Assembly: GCA_022823185.1 (NCBI GenBank)
Contig: JAJDXQ010000013.1
Span: forward strand, 124,001-188,000
From: Caldilineaceae bacterium
GTDB taxonomy: Bacteria > Chloroflexota > Anaerolineae > Caldilineales > Caldilineaceae
Length of the DNA: 64,000 bases
Direction: 5' to 3'
Under the pieces are notes generated by a model. The model saw only the letters and a list, made by a program, of their open reading frames with translations, was not told the DNA's origin and ran no database searches. Of the stretch, positions 28,860-37,319 are shown one piece after another. Positions within the stretch are counted from its first letter, which is position 1. Each line of letters starts with the position of its first letter. The translations under genes were made by a program, and so were the position numbers.

Positions 28860-28898
28860 GCGCATGGGACTTTGCCGTCAAGGTCGCGTCCCATGCGC
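28860..28898 (-). terminator. stem-loop between the GH4 gene and the FtsX gene
   Basis: Perfect 11-bp stem GCGCATGGGAC/GTCCCATGCGC with a 17-nt loop, in the 74-bp gap downstream of GH4. No T-tract, so either a factor-assisted terminator or a processing/stability element. Confidence 0.5.
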
Positions 28899-28915
28899 AG
28901 CGCGGCACGACCGGG

Positions 28916-30316
28916 TCAGGCCGGTTCCTTGGCGCGTACGGGCTGGCGCAGCAGGTCCTGGCCGGGGCCCCACATGAAGTGTTCGTTGAGTTTCTCGTTG
29001 CCGTCCATCTCCATGAGCTCCTCAAAGACGGAGAGCCCCTGGTTATAGGAATGTGTCTGTTCGCATTCGAGCGCGTCCAGGAAGAGGAGTGAGCGGTCCC
29101 CGGTCTCGAAGGCGAGCAGCTCCCGTTCCATTTCGAGGACTTCGGGCAGGATTTGCGTGTACAGGATCTTCTTTGGCAGAGGGTCGACGCGGATGGGCTG
29201 GATGCCTTTTTTGTTGACGATGGCGGGCACTTCAACGACAACGTCGTCGGGCACACCGGCCAAGGCGCCGTGGTTGGGCACGTTTACCTGGAATTGGCCT
29301 TCGTTGTCGTTGACGAGGCCGTCGATGATCGGCACCTGCTGCTCATGGGTCTTTTCCGAGCCGAATGCTTCGACCAGGCTGGTAGAAGGGTCGCTGGTGA
29401 GTTTGGTCATCTGGGCGACGCGTTTTTCCAGGTTTTCGACAAAATAGGGGCGTGCGAGGTGCGTGTCCGGTCCGCCCCAGGGTTGGGGGAACCACCACAT
29501 TTTCGTATCGATGTCAGTGTGGTACCACCAGGCGCCGCGGCGGGGTGTATCGCCGATGGGCATGAGACCGAACATACGGTACATGTGGATCGTGCCGCGG
29601 CTCATCTGGATGTCGTGGGTACGCTCGGCGACATGGGACTCCCAGTAGTTTTCCCCTTCCTCCTCAATCCACTTTTCCAGAATCGGGTAGGCGTCTTCGC
29701 CCTTGTAGTAGAAGTGGGTGAGCCAGATGTTGTGATTGAGGCCGGGCGCCTGCCAGGTGAGGTCGGCAAGGTCGGTGAAGCCGAGTGTTCTGGCGATCTC
29801 ATGTACGCCGTAATGGCCGTGGCAGAGGCCGCAGACCTTGATACTGGAGGCGCGCGTCATGAGGGTGCAGCCCTGGTAGACGGGATTTCCCGACTGGATC
29901 AACCAGGCATCGGGGCAGATTTCCTCCATATCGCCGGTCACGCCGAGCATCAGGTCGAGATTGACGAAGCTGTTCTGACGCATGCGCCCGCCGTGATAGT
30001 AGCCGTGCTTTTCCATCAGCTCACGTCCGTCCCGCTGCTTCTGGTGGCTGCTGGCGGAGGCGGTGTTGATGACGAAATCGGCGTCCTGCAGGGCATCCCG
30101 CCGGTCGGTGGCGCTCTCGAAGCGAAGGTCGGCGCCAAGTTCGTCGGCGTAGCGCGCCCCGAGTCTATGGATCATCTGGAGCCTGTCGGCGTCAATATCC
30201 ATGAAGGAGATGAGACTGCCGCTGAGAGATTCAGTCAGGCAGATGTCTTTGACCAGGCCGAGTGAAAATTGGGCGCTGCCGGCGCCGATGACGGTCAGTT
30301 TGATTGGGGTGGACAT
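28916..30316 (-). CDS. GH4 family NAD-dependent alpha-galactosidase/glucosidase/glucuronidase-type hydrolase
   Basis: Family 4 glycosidase using NAD and a divalent metal in a redox-elimination mechanism, acting in the cytoplasm. The 466-residue product has IKLTVIGAGSAQFS (Rossmann loop), SFMDIDADRL, TASASSHQKQRDG, QSGNPVYQG (the N.P loop) and KVCGLCHGHYGVHEI with the metal-binding Cys and His. The GLCHG form occurs in the alpha-galactosidase/glucuronidase branch. ATG 30316 has AAGGAG upstream; the longer frame to 30406 is not needed. With the PhyH gene 160 bp upstream it is part of a leftward glycan catabolism group. Confidence 0.9.
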   Translation of the reverse strand: MSTPIKLTVIGAGSAQFSLGLVKDICLTESLSGSLISFMDIDADRLQMIHRLGARYADELGADLRFESATDRRDALQDADFVINTASASSHQKQRDGRELMEKHGYYHGGRMRQNSFVNLDLMLGVTGDMEEICPDAWLIQSGNPVYQGCTLMTRASSIKVCGLCHGHYGVHEIARTLGFTDLADLTWQAPGLNHNIWLTHFYYKGEDAYPILEKWIEEEGENYWESHVAERTHDIQMSRGTIHMYRMFGLMPIGDTPRRGAWWYHTDIDTKMWWFPQPWGGPDTHLARPYFVENLEKRVAQMTKLTSDPSTSLVEAFGSEKTHEQQVPIIDGLVNDNEGQFQVNVPNHGALAGVPDDVVVEVPAIVNKKGIQPIRVDPLPKKILYTQILPEVLEMERELLAFETGDRSLLFLDALECEQTHSYNQGLSVFEELMEMDGNEKLNEHFMWGPGQDLLRQPVRAKEPA

Positions 30317-30476
30317 AGAGGCTCCTTGAGAGAATTCTTTTCGTTTTAGCGGTGGGCGTGCAGAGATTCCAAATGGCTGGCGGACAGTTACAGCGGGACG
30401 GCACATGCGGCCTGCCGCGCGTAAGGCGGACTGCGCTGCGGTGAGGCGGCGCGCTTGGGCCGCCTATAGGGAGAGG

Positions 30477-31313
30477 TCAGAATTTCTTGGCTGCCGCGAT
30501 CTCGGCGTGCTCCGGCAAGTAGGGCACGTCTTTCCGGTCCCAGGAGGCGCGGCCTTCGACGGCATGGATCCCCATCAGCTGGCGCCGGTGCGGCGTATCC
30601 GCCCAGTCGATTATGTGCCGGGGCGGCGGCGCGCTGCCCCACTTCTTCACCCAGAAGGGCATGTAGCCGTAGATGAGAATACGGCGGTCGCGCGGGCTGG
30701 TGTTGGCGAGGCCGGTATGCCAGCAGAGAACATTCCAGATGATGGCGGAGCCGGCCTTGCCGACAATCTTCCTGAGGCCCGGCATCTGCTCCAGCGTTTC
30801 GCCGACGAACTCCGTGCGGGATGGGTGCGGGTCCCGCTTGTGGCTGCCGGGAACGAGGCTGAAGCAGCCCATGTCGGGCGCCTGATCATCGAGGAAATAG
30901 AAGACTTTTGCCTTGAGCATGAACTGGGGATGGCGCCAGGCCGGCCAGTCGCGGTGCCAGCCGGTGTGGGCATTTGTGCCGGAGTGATGGCAGTGGGCGA
31001 CCATCTCCATTGTCTGTACGTCCGGTCCGACGACCTCTTTCAGGATAGGCAGCACGCGGGGATTCTCGGCGATGTCGAGGAAGAGAGAGTCGTACTTGTG
31101 AATGTCGCCCATCGTGTGCGCGTCGGGCCCGTTCCCGTAGCCGCCTTTGAAGTCGCCGTTGCGGACAGATTCGGCCCAGGCCGGTTCGGTCTGACGCTGG
31201 ATTTCCTCGTACGCTGCCCGGACGCGATCCAGTCCGAAGGGCTCAAGCGCGTTTTCGACGATCAGAAAGCCCTGCTCGTCAATCTGTTCCCGTTGTTCTG
31301 GTGTGAGCACCAT
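30477..31313 (-). CDS. PhyH family Fe(II)/2-oxoglutarate dioxygenase
   Basis: 278 residues, phytanoyl-CoA dioxygenase family. The metal facial triad is visible as HRD in TGWHRDWPAW (about residue 118) and the distal His in NVLCWHTGLANTS (about 200), with PGSHKRDPH and a downstream Arg for 2-oxoglutarate. Such enzymes hydroxylate small molecules; in marine Chloroflexota they form large expansions of uncertain substrates. AAGGAGG lies so close to ATG 31313 that the following GTG (31310) may be used instead. Downstream is GH4, suggesting a sugar- or lipid-like substrate. Confidence 0.88.
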   Translation of the reverse strand: MVLTPEQREQIDEQGFLIVENALEPFGLDRVRAAYEEIQRQTEPAWAESVRNGDFKGGYGNGPDAHTMGDIHKYDSLFLDIAENPRVLPILKEVVGPDVQTMEMVAHCHHSGTNAHTGWHRDWPAWRHPQFMLKAKVFYFLDDQAPDMGCFSLVPGSHKRDPHPSRTEFVGETLEQMPGLRKIVGKAGSAIIWNVLCWHTGLANTSPRDRRILIYGYMPFWVKKWGSAPPPRHIIDWADTPHRRQLMGIHAVEGRASWDRKDVPYLPEHAEIAAAKKF

Positions 31314-31417
31314 TTCCTCCTTACGAGAATGGCGTATAGTCAGTGAAGCGATAGCGGCGATTGCGCTGAATGTGATGTTCTGCGCAAACTGCCGCGGGCG
31401 GCAGGGGGCACAGTCGG

Positions 31418-32668
31418 TCAGACCGTGCGCAGGTAGTCGCGGATCAGCAGGGCAGCGGTTGCGCCCTCGCCGGCGGCTGAAGCGACCTGCTTGGTGCTAT
31501 CGGCGCGCGCGTCTCCGGCGGCAAAGAGGCCGGGGACGCTCGACTCCAGCGCGACTGGATCCCGGTCAACATAGAGAGGGGGGCGCTCATGCGATTCGTG
31601 GGTAAGGTTGTGCCCGGTTTCGATGAAGCCCCACTTGTTAAGGCGCACACCGGTCCCCTCCAGGAATCCCGTATTTGGCTGGAGACCGATAAAGACGAAG
31701 GCGCCATCGACAGACATGTGGGACTCGGCTTCGGCCTGGTTATTCCAAAGCCGGAGGCCGTTGAGTTGCGCCCTGGCGCCGAGGAATTCATGGACTTCGG
31801 TGTTCCAGCGCACGTCGATTTTCGAATTGCCTGACACCGACTCCTGAATGACCTGACTGGCGTGCAACGTAGCGCCGCGGACGAGTAGTGTAACCTGTTC
31901 GGCGAATTTGGTCAGCAACAGGCTTTCTTCTGCAGCGCTGTTGCCGCCGCCAATCACGGCCACCTGTTTGTCTCTGTAGAAGGGGCCGTCGCAGGTGGCG
32001 CAGAAGTGAACGCCGGCGCCCAGGTAATCGTTTTCGCCGGGTACATTGAGGCGGCGGTAGCGGCTGCCGGTGGCGATCAGGACGGCCTGGGCACTGTACT
32101 GATCCCCAGCGGCGGTTTCGATGCGGTGGTAGTTGTCCTGGCGCTGAATTGTCGCGACATCCTGGGCCTGCAGCAGTTCGACGCCGAAGCGTTCGGCCTG
32201 AGCGCGCAGCCGCTGGGCGAAGTCATAGCCATCGACGCCGTCGGGGAAGCCGGGCAGGTTATCCAGTTTCTCGGTGGTCGCGGCCTGACCGCCAAAGGCG
32301 GAGCGCTCGATGATGAGGATGTCGATACCTTCACGGGCGAGGTAGAGGGCCGCGGTCAGGCCGGCAGGGCCGCCGCCAATAACGATCACCGGATAGTGCT
32401 GGCGGCTGGCGGTGGTTTTGAGACCCAGTTTCGAGGCCAGCTCTGAGTTGCTTGGTTCGACGAGGCGGGAACCGTCGGCGAAGACGATGGTGGGTATGAT
32501 GCGTTTGCCATCGTTCATCTCGATGACGCGCTGTTCAGCGTCGGCGTCCTCTTCGATGTTGACCCACTGATATGGGATCTGGTGTTCGCCGAGGAACTGT
32601 TTGCTGCGGCGGCAGTCCGGGCACCAGAAGGCGCCGTAGACGACGATGTCGGATGAAGGGTCGGGCAT
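31418..32668 (-). CDS. glutaredoxin-thioredoxin reductase fusion
   Basis: 416 residues. An N-terminal glutaredoxin-like domain (1-85) with active site FWCPDCRRSK and the cis-Pro in IIPTIVF, fused to a full NADPH-thioredoxin reductase domain: FAD motif VIVIGGGPAGLTAA (about 98), GGQAATTEKLDNLPGFPDG, the redox centre CATCDGPF (about 225), NADPH motif VAVIGGGNSAAEE, and PGLFAAGDAR near the end. The fusion probably delivers electrons from NADPH to the fused CPDC centre. ATG 32668 begins the glutaredoxin domain; the frame extends to 32815 with no similarity. Confidence 0.92.
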   Translation of the reverse strand: MPDPSSDIVVYGAFWCPDCRRSKQFLGEHQIPYQWVNIEEDADAEQRVIEMNDGKRIIPTIVFADGSRLVEPSNSELASKLGLKTTASRQHYPVIVIGGGPAGLTAALYLAREGIDILIIERSAFGGQAATTEKLDNLPGFPDGVDGYDFAQRLRAQAERFGVELLQAQDVATIQRQDNYHRIETAAGDQYSAQAVLIATGSRYRRLNVPGENDYLGAGVHFCATCDGPFYRDKQVAVIGGGNSAAEESLLLTKFAEQVTLLVRGATLHASQVIQESVSGNSKIDVRWNTEVHEFLGARAQLNGLRLWNNQAEAESHMSVDGAFVFIGLQPNTGFLEGTGVRLNKWGFIETGHNLTHESHERPPLYVDRDPVALESSVPGLFAAGDARADSTKQVASAAGEGATAALLIRDYLRTV

Positions 32669-33029
32669 GGATTTAAGTCTCTCCGTTGTGAACCTAATCG
32701 CCCGCAACCTGCTCCGTTCTTGAGTAGGGAGCGCTGTACCGGCCAGAAATCTTGCTACGCTCCTGTTCGCTGCGGCGGCGGTCGGCGCTGAGGCGATGCG
32801 TATTGCTGTCCGCATTGTAGCAGCAGGCTGGCTTATGGGTCAATCGAAACGCCGGTTGCCGCTGAACCCGGCAGCTCGGAAACTTTGCGGCAGGCTGACC
32901 ATTGCAGAAAGTTCAGACAGGTCTCTTCTCCACTTTCTGTATGTCTGCAGCATGGGCTAGTAAAGCAAAAGGCTTGGCCACAAGTAAAGCATTTTGCTAT
33001 AGTGAATTCCATGCGGTGAATTCCGTGCG
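32669..33029. other. divergent regulatory region, no gene seen
   Basis: 360 bp between the reductase (leftward) and the RelE-like toxin (rightward). Its right end carries the toxin promoter and two of three 14-bp repeats (annotated separately). No other signal is recognised. Confidence 0.5.
32974..33003 (+). promoter_or_regulatory. promoter of the RelE/XRE toxin-antitoxin operon
   Basis: TTGGCC (32974-32979), 18-bp spacer, TATAGT (32998-33003). Transcription should begin near 33010, inside the 14-bp repeat array. Confidence 0.55.
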
Positions 33030-33043
33030 GTGAATTCTGTGTA
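33002..33043 (+). repeat. three 14-bp tandem repeats at the TA promoter, likely operator
   Basis: GTGAATTCCATGCG, GTGAATTCCGTGCG and GTGAATTCTGTGTA directly follow each other. Each holds the palindrome GAATTC. The first overlaps the -10 element and the third overlaps the toxin start codon, the position expected for an autorepression operator bound by the XRE antitoxin. Confidence 0.65.
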
Positions 33044-33299
33044 CCGACTGACGATGAAGAAGCAGGCCATAAGGGCCCTTCAGAAGACGCCTCGGCAGAA
33101 TGCCCTGCGTATTCGCCGGGCATTGGACAGATTGGCCGAGGACCCCGACCGCCGAGATGTTGATATTGCCCCTTTGGAGGGTAGACCGGCTTTTCGTCTG
33201 CGTGTTGGCGGAAGTTATGTCAATTTTGAGAGAGTCGACAGAGCGTGCGCGATTGATGTATTGCGCATCGCGCCGCGTGGTCAGGCTTACAGGCAGTAG
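33030..33299 (+). CDS. RelE/ParE-superfamily toxin
   Basis: 89 residues with the RelE fold signature: VYRLTMKKQAIRALQKTP start (helix 1), IRRALDRLAEDP (helix 2), then AFRLRVGGSYVNFERVD and IDVLRIAPRGQAYRQ strands, with the RLRVG...R basic residues typical of ribosome-dependent mRNA interferases. GTG 33030 or GTG 33039 may start it; both overlap the third operator repeat, and neither has a Shine-Dalgarno site. The antitoxin gene follows by 13 bp. Toxin-first order resembles HigBA/RelE-XRE modules. Confidence 0.85.
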   Translation: MNSVYRLTMKKQAIRALQKTPRQNALRIRRALDRLAEDPDRRDVDIAPLEGRPAFRLRVGGSYVNFERVDRACAIDVLRIAPRGQAYRQ

Positions 33300-33312
33300 G
33301 AGAACAGTTCTC

Positions 33313-33687
33313 ATGGGCAATTTGCAAATCATTCACGATGAAACCGGACAGCCGGTGTTCGCTGTGATTCCCTGGCGCGAGTATATGCGCTTGTCGAAGG
33401 GCGGGGCCTCTGAAGCAGATCTGAGTGATGAAGAGATCTATGATCTCGCAAAAGATGAAGGGGGCGAGTCTTTTCCGATTGAGGTGGTCGACCGTCTCTT
33501 GTCCGGTGTAAACCCGATAAAAGTATATCGAGAGTACCGCGGCATGAGTCAGAAGGCGCTGGCAGCGACGATCAGTATCAGCCCGATTTACCTCTCCCAG
33601 ATCGAGACGGGCAGGCGCGTGGGCTCCGCCAAGACATTGGCTTCGATTGCAAAGGCGCTTGGAGTCAGCCTGGACGATCTCGTGTGA
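33313..33687 (+). CDS. XRE-type HTH antitoxin
   Basis: 124 residues. The N-terminal about 60 form an acidic domain presumably wrapping the toxin (LQIIHDETGQPVFAVIPW); the C-terminal domain is a Cro/CI helix-turn-helix: YREYRGMSQKALAATISISP, then YLSQIETGRRVGSAKTLASI, and LGVSLDDLV. Ribosome site AGGAGAAC overlaps the end of the toxin gene. It neutralises the RelE-like toxin and probably represses the operon at the 14-bp repeats. Confidence 0.88.
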   Translation: MGNLQIIHDETGQPVFAVIPWREYMRLSKGGASEADLSDEEIYDLAKDEGGESFPIEVVDRLLSGVNPIKVYREYRGMSQKALAATISISPIYLSQIETGRRVGSAKTLASIAKALGVSLDDLV

Positions 33688-33743
33688 ACTGTCAGGAGGT
33701 CTGAGGCAGACGAATGTCTGGGAGGAGCGGTCCTTCACTTTGG

Positions 33744-34664
33744 TCAGTTGATCCGGAGCTCTGCCAGCGCGAGGCCGCTCTCTCCGGCGACCGAGTAGAG
33801 GAGATAGACGCGGCCGCCTTCCTGGTAGATGCCGGGATCGCGGAGTTGGCGAGCAGGTTCGTGGATCGCGCCGCGTTGCGATGGCTCCAGGGGCAGGTTG
33901 ACACCCTCGTATTCGGTTTCCGGTTCCAGGATGGAGAATGGGGCGGAGGCTTTCCACTCCCTCCAGTCCGGGCGGAGGTCGACGGTGGCGCAGAGGATAT
34001 GCTCCGGGCAGTCGCCGGCGCGGGAATAGAAGACGTAGAGGATGTCGTCGCGTATGAGCAGGGCGGCATGGCGCTGGTCGCGGTCGAAGAGGACGGGCCC
34101 CGGTTCGAAGTTGGCGCGCCCGTCGCGGCTGCGAAAGAGGATGCCGGGCATCGCCAGGGCGTAGTGCCAGCCTGCGGCGGTGTCGGGGTAGCGGAAGACG
34201 CGGAAATAGCTGGGTCCGAGGATCTCGGAATCGGAAGTAAAGTTGACGCCGTCCTCTGAGACGGCAAGCAGCGACCGCTGGCCTTCCAGAAAGGGATAGA
34301 TTCGCTTCAGCGGGTCGGAATCGAGCTCTTGCGGACGTACAAAGGGTCCGTGATAGTACATCAGGATGCGCCGGTTTTCTTCATCGATGTGCAGATCGGG
34401 GCTGGCGATATGGTTGTAACAGGGGGTCTGCTCCAGCCGCAGTGTGCCTGGCGTGTATACGGTCCAGGGCCCGCCGAGTTCGTCGGCATAGGCCAGGCGG
34501 ATGGTTTCGCCCTGATGGTGGGCAAAGTAAAGGTAGTAGTTGCCCAACGGATTGGGCAGCCAGTCTGGCACGCGCAGGAGTGAGGGCCCGTTGATATTGG
34601 CGCCGATGGCATCGTCCAGGTCAGGCGTGATGATGGGATTGGCAGAGAAACGCTTTGCCTGCAT
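33744..34664 (-). CDS. five-bladed beta-propeller glycosidase-like protein (GH43/GH32/GH130-like)
   Basis: 306 residues with repeated beta-blade motifs: ANPIITPD at the start, NYYLYFAHHQGETIRLAYAD, a DLHIDEENRRILMYYHGP blade, VFRYPDTAAGWHYALAM, DDILYVFYSRAGDCPEHI, and a DPGIYQEGGRVYLLYSVAGE blade at the end. The pattern of aromatic-rich 'xLYYxG' strands fits the furanosidase superfamily. No signal peptide, so it is probably cytoplasmic. Which family and substrate cannot be decided by eye. AGGAG precedes ATG 34664 at 8 nt. It is in line with the PL26-like gene upstream. Confidence 0.7.
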   Translation of the reverse strand: MQAKRFSANPIITPDLDDAIGANINGPSLLRVPDWLPNPLGNYYLYFAHHQGETIRLAYADELGGPWTVYTPGTLRLEQTPCYNHIASPDLHIDEENRRILMYYHGPFVRPQELDSDPLKRIYPFLEGQRSLLAVSEDGVNFTSDSEILGPSYFRVFRYPDTAAGWHYALAMPGILFRSRDGRANFEPGPVLFDRDQRHAALLIRDDILYVFYSRAGDCPEHILCATVDLRPDWREWKASAPFSILEPETEYEGVNLPLEPSQRGAIHEPARQLRDPGIYQEGGRVYLLYSVAGESGLALAELRIN

Positions 34665-34783
34665 GGATCGTCTCCTGAAGGGCGATGCAGCCGGTTGCCG
34701 ACTCCGGTTGTACGGATTGCGTGCAACGGGCGGACTGCGCCGCCGGCAAGGATGTATCGGTTAGGCGGAACGCCCGGCGCGTG

Positions 34784-37030
34784 TCAGGCGGCTCCGGGAA
34801 AGGGATACTCGTACCAGTCCAGCAGGCCGAGGGGCGCGGCGGCGCCGGCGTAGAGGATCAGCGAGGTGTATTTGTCGGCGAAGATGCGGCCGCCGCCGAC
34901 TCCGTCGATGACCGCGCCGGAGGGATCGGCAAATTTGGGGCCGCTTTCCTTGCCTTCAAGATTGGCCGTCAGCGCAGCAAAGGTGTTCGCTCCGATTTTC
35001 AGGTAGCGCTCGTCGCCGGTGACGCGCCAGGCGTAGGTGAGCGCTTCAAAGGCATGGGGCGTGGGCGCGGTCCGCTGGAGGGACGGGAGCTCTTTGTAGT
35101 AGAAGACCCCGTCCGGCCCGAGACAGTGTTCGATGAGATCATCCATTACCGATACGATCAGCCGCTTCACCCTCTCGTCGTCTTCGATCAGCAGATAGCG
35201 GGCAAAGGAGTTGACGGTCAGGGAGATCATGAAGGGCACGCGGGGCATGGTGTGGCTGGTGTACGGGGCCAGGAGCGCGCCGTACTCGTCGTGCCAGTCA
35301 AGGAACATGTCGATCAGCCGCCGGGCCTCGTCGCGCCAGCGCTGTTCACCGGTGCCGAGCCAGAGGCCGACATAGGCGCGCAGGGCCCATCCTCCTTCCC
35401 GCACCGATGCCTCGCCCAACTGCCGCATGGATGGCAGCGCCATATGGCGAAGTATGTTTTCGCCGATGGAGTTTGCCGCGTCCAGGCCCTCCTTGCGACC
35501 GGTGAGGAAATAGTAGTCGAGAAAGCCTTCGGTCCACTCGTGGGAAGGTGTGCATCGTCCGGTGGCGTGGTAGCGGGTGTGGATGCGCAGGCCGCCGTCG
35601 ATCAGCGGGTCCGGGTGATGGTGGCAGAAGTCGACGTCGAGCCAGTGCCGGGCGCTGACCAGGGCGGAATCGAGGGCGCGGCGCTGTCCGGTGAGGGCGT
35701 AGTAAAGGGTACATGCATGGGGGCGGTCATACTCGTTGTTGACCCAGACGTTTTCGCCGCCGCCGCGGCCCTGGTTGGTGTAGCCGGAATCGGGCGCGTC
35801 GCCGAAATGCATCATGCCGAGCGCTTTGGGGCGTCCGTCGTGCAGGTTATTGAGATCGGTAAAGAGTCGGCGGGGCAGATTCTCTGGAAAATAGGTCTCG
35901 ATCCAGGGATTGTTGGCGCGGTACCACTCCACTGGCAGCGAGGGTCGATCCGGCAACTGGAACTGGAGGCTGCGCTGGCTCAGGGTATCGAGGGATGTCT
36001 CGGGCCCGTGGAAGTGGAGTTGGATGCGGTGGGTCTTTGCCATGCCCTGCAGGATGGGGGCAGGTGGTTCGCCGGCGGGGTAGAGCCAGCAGGCGATGCC
36101 CTGTTTGCGGCCGTGCAGTCTTTTGGGGAAGTTCTGGTGGGCCTGGTGAATGGAGAGGCAGAGGCCGCCGCGAGCGTCGCGCCAGTCAGTCCAGAAGTCA
36201 CCGTAGTAGGAATCGATGAAGTGTTCATTGGACTGATAGAGCATGGTCTCAGTATCCAAGGTCTGTGAGACTTCTCTGTTGCTCTCAGTTATGGAGGTTC
36301 GATACCAGCCTTCGCCGAGAGCGAGTTGGGGCGGCTTCCCGTTTTGTGGGGCGGCGAAGTCGAGACGAAGGCTTTCCAGCGTCACCTGGGGCAGATCCAG
36401 GGTATGCAGGAACTGGTGCTCCACTTCGATGTATGGCTTGCCGGCGTAGGCGGTGATGCGGCCGCGCAACGCCAGAAACCCGTCGCCATCAGGTTTCAGG
36501 TGGCGGCCGCGAACGAGAATGACGGCGCGAAGCGGGCCGGCCTCTTCGATCTCCAGTTCGACGGCGCCGCTGCCGCTGCCGGCCGCGGCGGCGTCGGTCT
36601 CCATTGTGAAGCCGGCAAAGGGCGCGGGCCATTCGGGACCCTCCGCCAGGGCTACGTCCCGCACGGGGAGGAAACCCTCCCGCGGCACACGGAAGCGCAG
36701 CGGCCCCGTGTCCACCAGCAGGCCGCCGTCATCCTCGGTCACGTGAACCTGCTGCCGCGGCTGCGGCGCCGGGTCAGAGCCGATATGAAAGTTGAGCGTC
36801 TTGGAAAGGTTGCCGGGCAGATCCGGCTGAAGGTGGACCAGCAGCCATTTGACGCTGCCGTCGGACCAGCGGGCCAGGGCGCGCTGTTGAGACGGCAGCG
36901 CTTCGCCGCCGTCTTCGATAACCAGGTGGGCTGCGTCGGTCAGTTTGCCCTGGTCGAAGGGAATGCTGACGGTGACCGGTTCGGCGACGCGCTCGAACTG
37001 GGAGAGCTTTTCGAAATAGAGGGTGCTCAC
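34784..37030 (-). CDS. YetA/PL26-like exo-rhamnogalacturonan-lyase-family protein
   Basis: About 748 residues. The N-terminal beta-sandwich shows VTVSIPFDQGKL, ALARWSDGSVKWLLVHLQPD, and LVDTGPLRFRVPREGF, the signature of PcRGLX/YetA-type proteins. The middle holds further beta domains (about 190-400), and the C-terminal half (about 420-720) is an alpha/alpha barrel with Trp- and His-rich repeats such as HPDPLIDGGLRIHTRYH and HEWTEGFLDYYFLTGR. No signal peptide. Predicted cytoplasmic lyase or hydrolase for pectin-like or other acidic oligosaccharides. GTG 37030 is chosen because AAGGAG lies 10 nt before it; the frame continues to a TTG at 37105. Confidence 0.72.
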   Translation of the reverse strand: MSTLYFEKLSQFERVAEPVTVSIPFDQGKLTDAAHLVIEDGGEALPSQQRALARWSDGSVKWLLVHLQPDLPGNLSKTLNFHIGSDPAPQPRQQVHVTEDDGGLLVDTGPLRFRVPREGFLPVRDVALAEGPEWPAPFAGFTMETDAAAAGSGSGAVELEIEEAGPLRAVILVRGRHLKPDGDGFLALRGRITAYAGKPYIEVEHQFLHTLDLPQVTLESLRLDFAAPQNGKPPQLALGEGWYRTSITESNREVSQTLDTETMLYQSNEHFIDSYYGDFWTDWRDARGGLCLSIHQAHQNFPKRLHGRKQGIACWLYPAGEPPAPILQGMAKTHRIQLHFHGPETSLDTLSQRSLQFQLPDRPSLPVEWYRANNPWIETYFPENLPRRLFTDLNNLHDGRPKALGMMHFGDAPDSGYTNQGRGGGENVWVNNEYDRPHACTLYYALTGQRRALDSALVSARHWLDVDFCHHHPDPLIDGGLRIHTRYHATGRCTPSHEWTEGFLDYYFLTGRKEGLDAANSIGENILRHMALPSMRQLGEASVREGGWALRAYVGLWLGTGEQRWRDEARRLIDMFLDWHDEYGALLAPYTSHTMPRVPFMISLTVNSFARYLLIEDDERVKRLIVSVMDDLIEHCLGPDGVFYYKELPSLQRTAPTPHAFEALTYAWRVTGDERYLKIGANTFAALTANLEGKESGPKFADPSGAVIDGVGGGRIFADKYTSLILYAGAAAPLGLLDWYEYPFPGAA

Positions 37031-37231
37031 GAGGCCTGTTCTCCTTGTTTGCGCGTCCAAGTAGGGAATGCCGGCGCGAGGTCGGTCATTTTCAGTTTCC
37101 GGCAATCAGGGAGCGCACTTGTCCGCGTACTTGCGTCAGGATAGTGGGTATAGGGCAGGAGGTATGGGCAGGATCGTACCAGCAGTGTAGTCGCATTGCA
37201 AGGTTGACGTAGATGGGCTTCGGGCAGGTCG

Positions 37232-37261
37232 TTGGGTTGGGCCGGGGAGACGTGATAGAAT
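37232..37261 (+). promoter_or_regulatory. candidate promoter of the Uma2 gene
   Basis: TTGGGT (37232-37237), 18-bp spacer, TAGAAT (37256-37261), 58 bp before ATG 37320. The 289-bp gap is divergent between the PL26-like gene and Uma2. Confidence 0.4.
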
Positions 37262-37319
37262 GACCGCAGAACAGTTGTATTACGCGCGAACGAGCGTTTA
37301 AGGGGCCGGAGGAGGAAAC

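Noticed and set aside
33002-33043. CRISPR-like array
   Set aside because: Units are 14 bp, contiguous, without spacers, and lie at a promoter: an operator array fits better.
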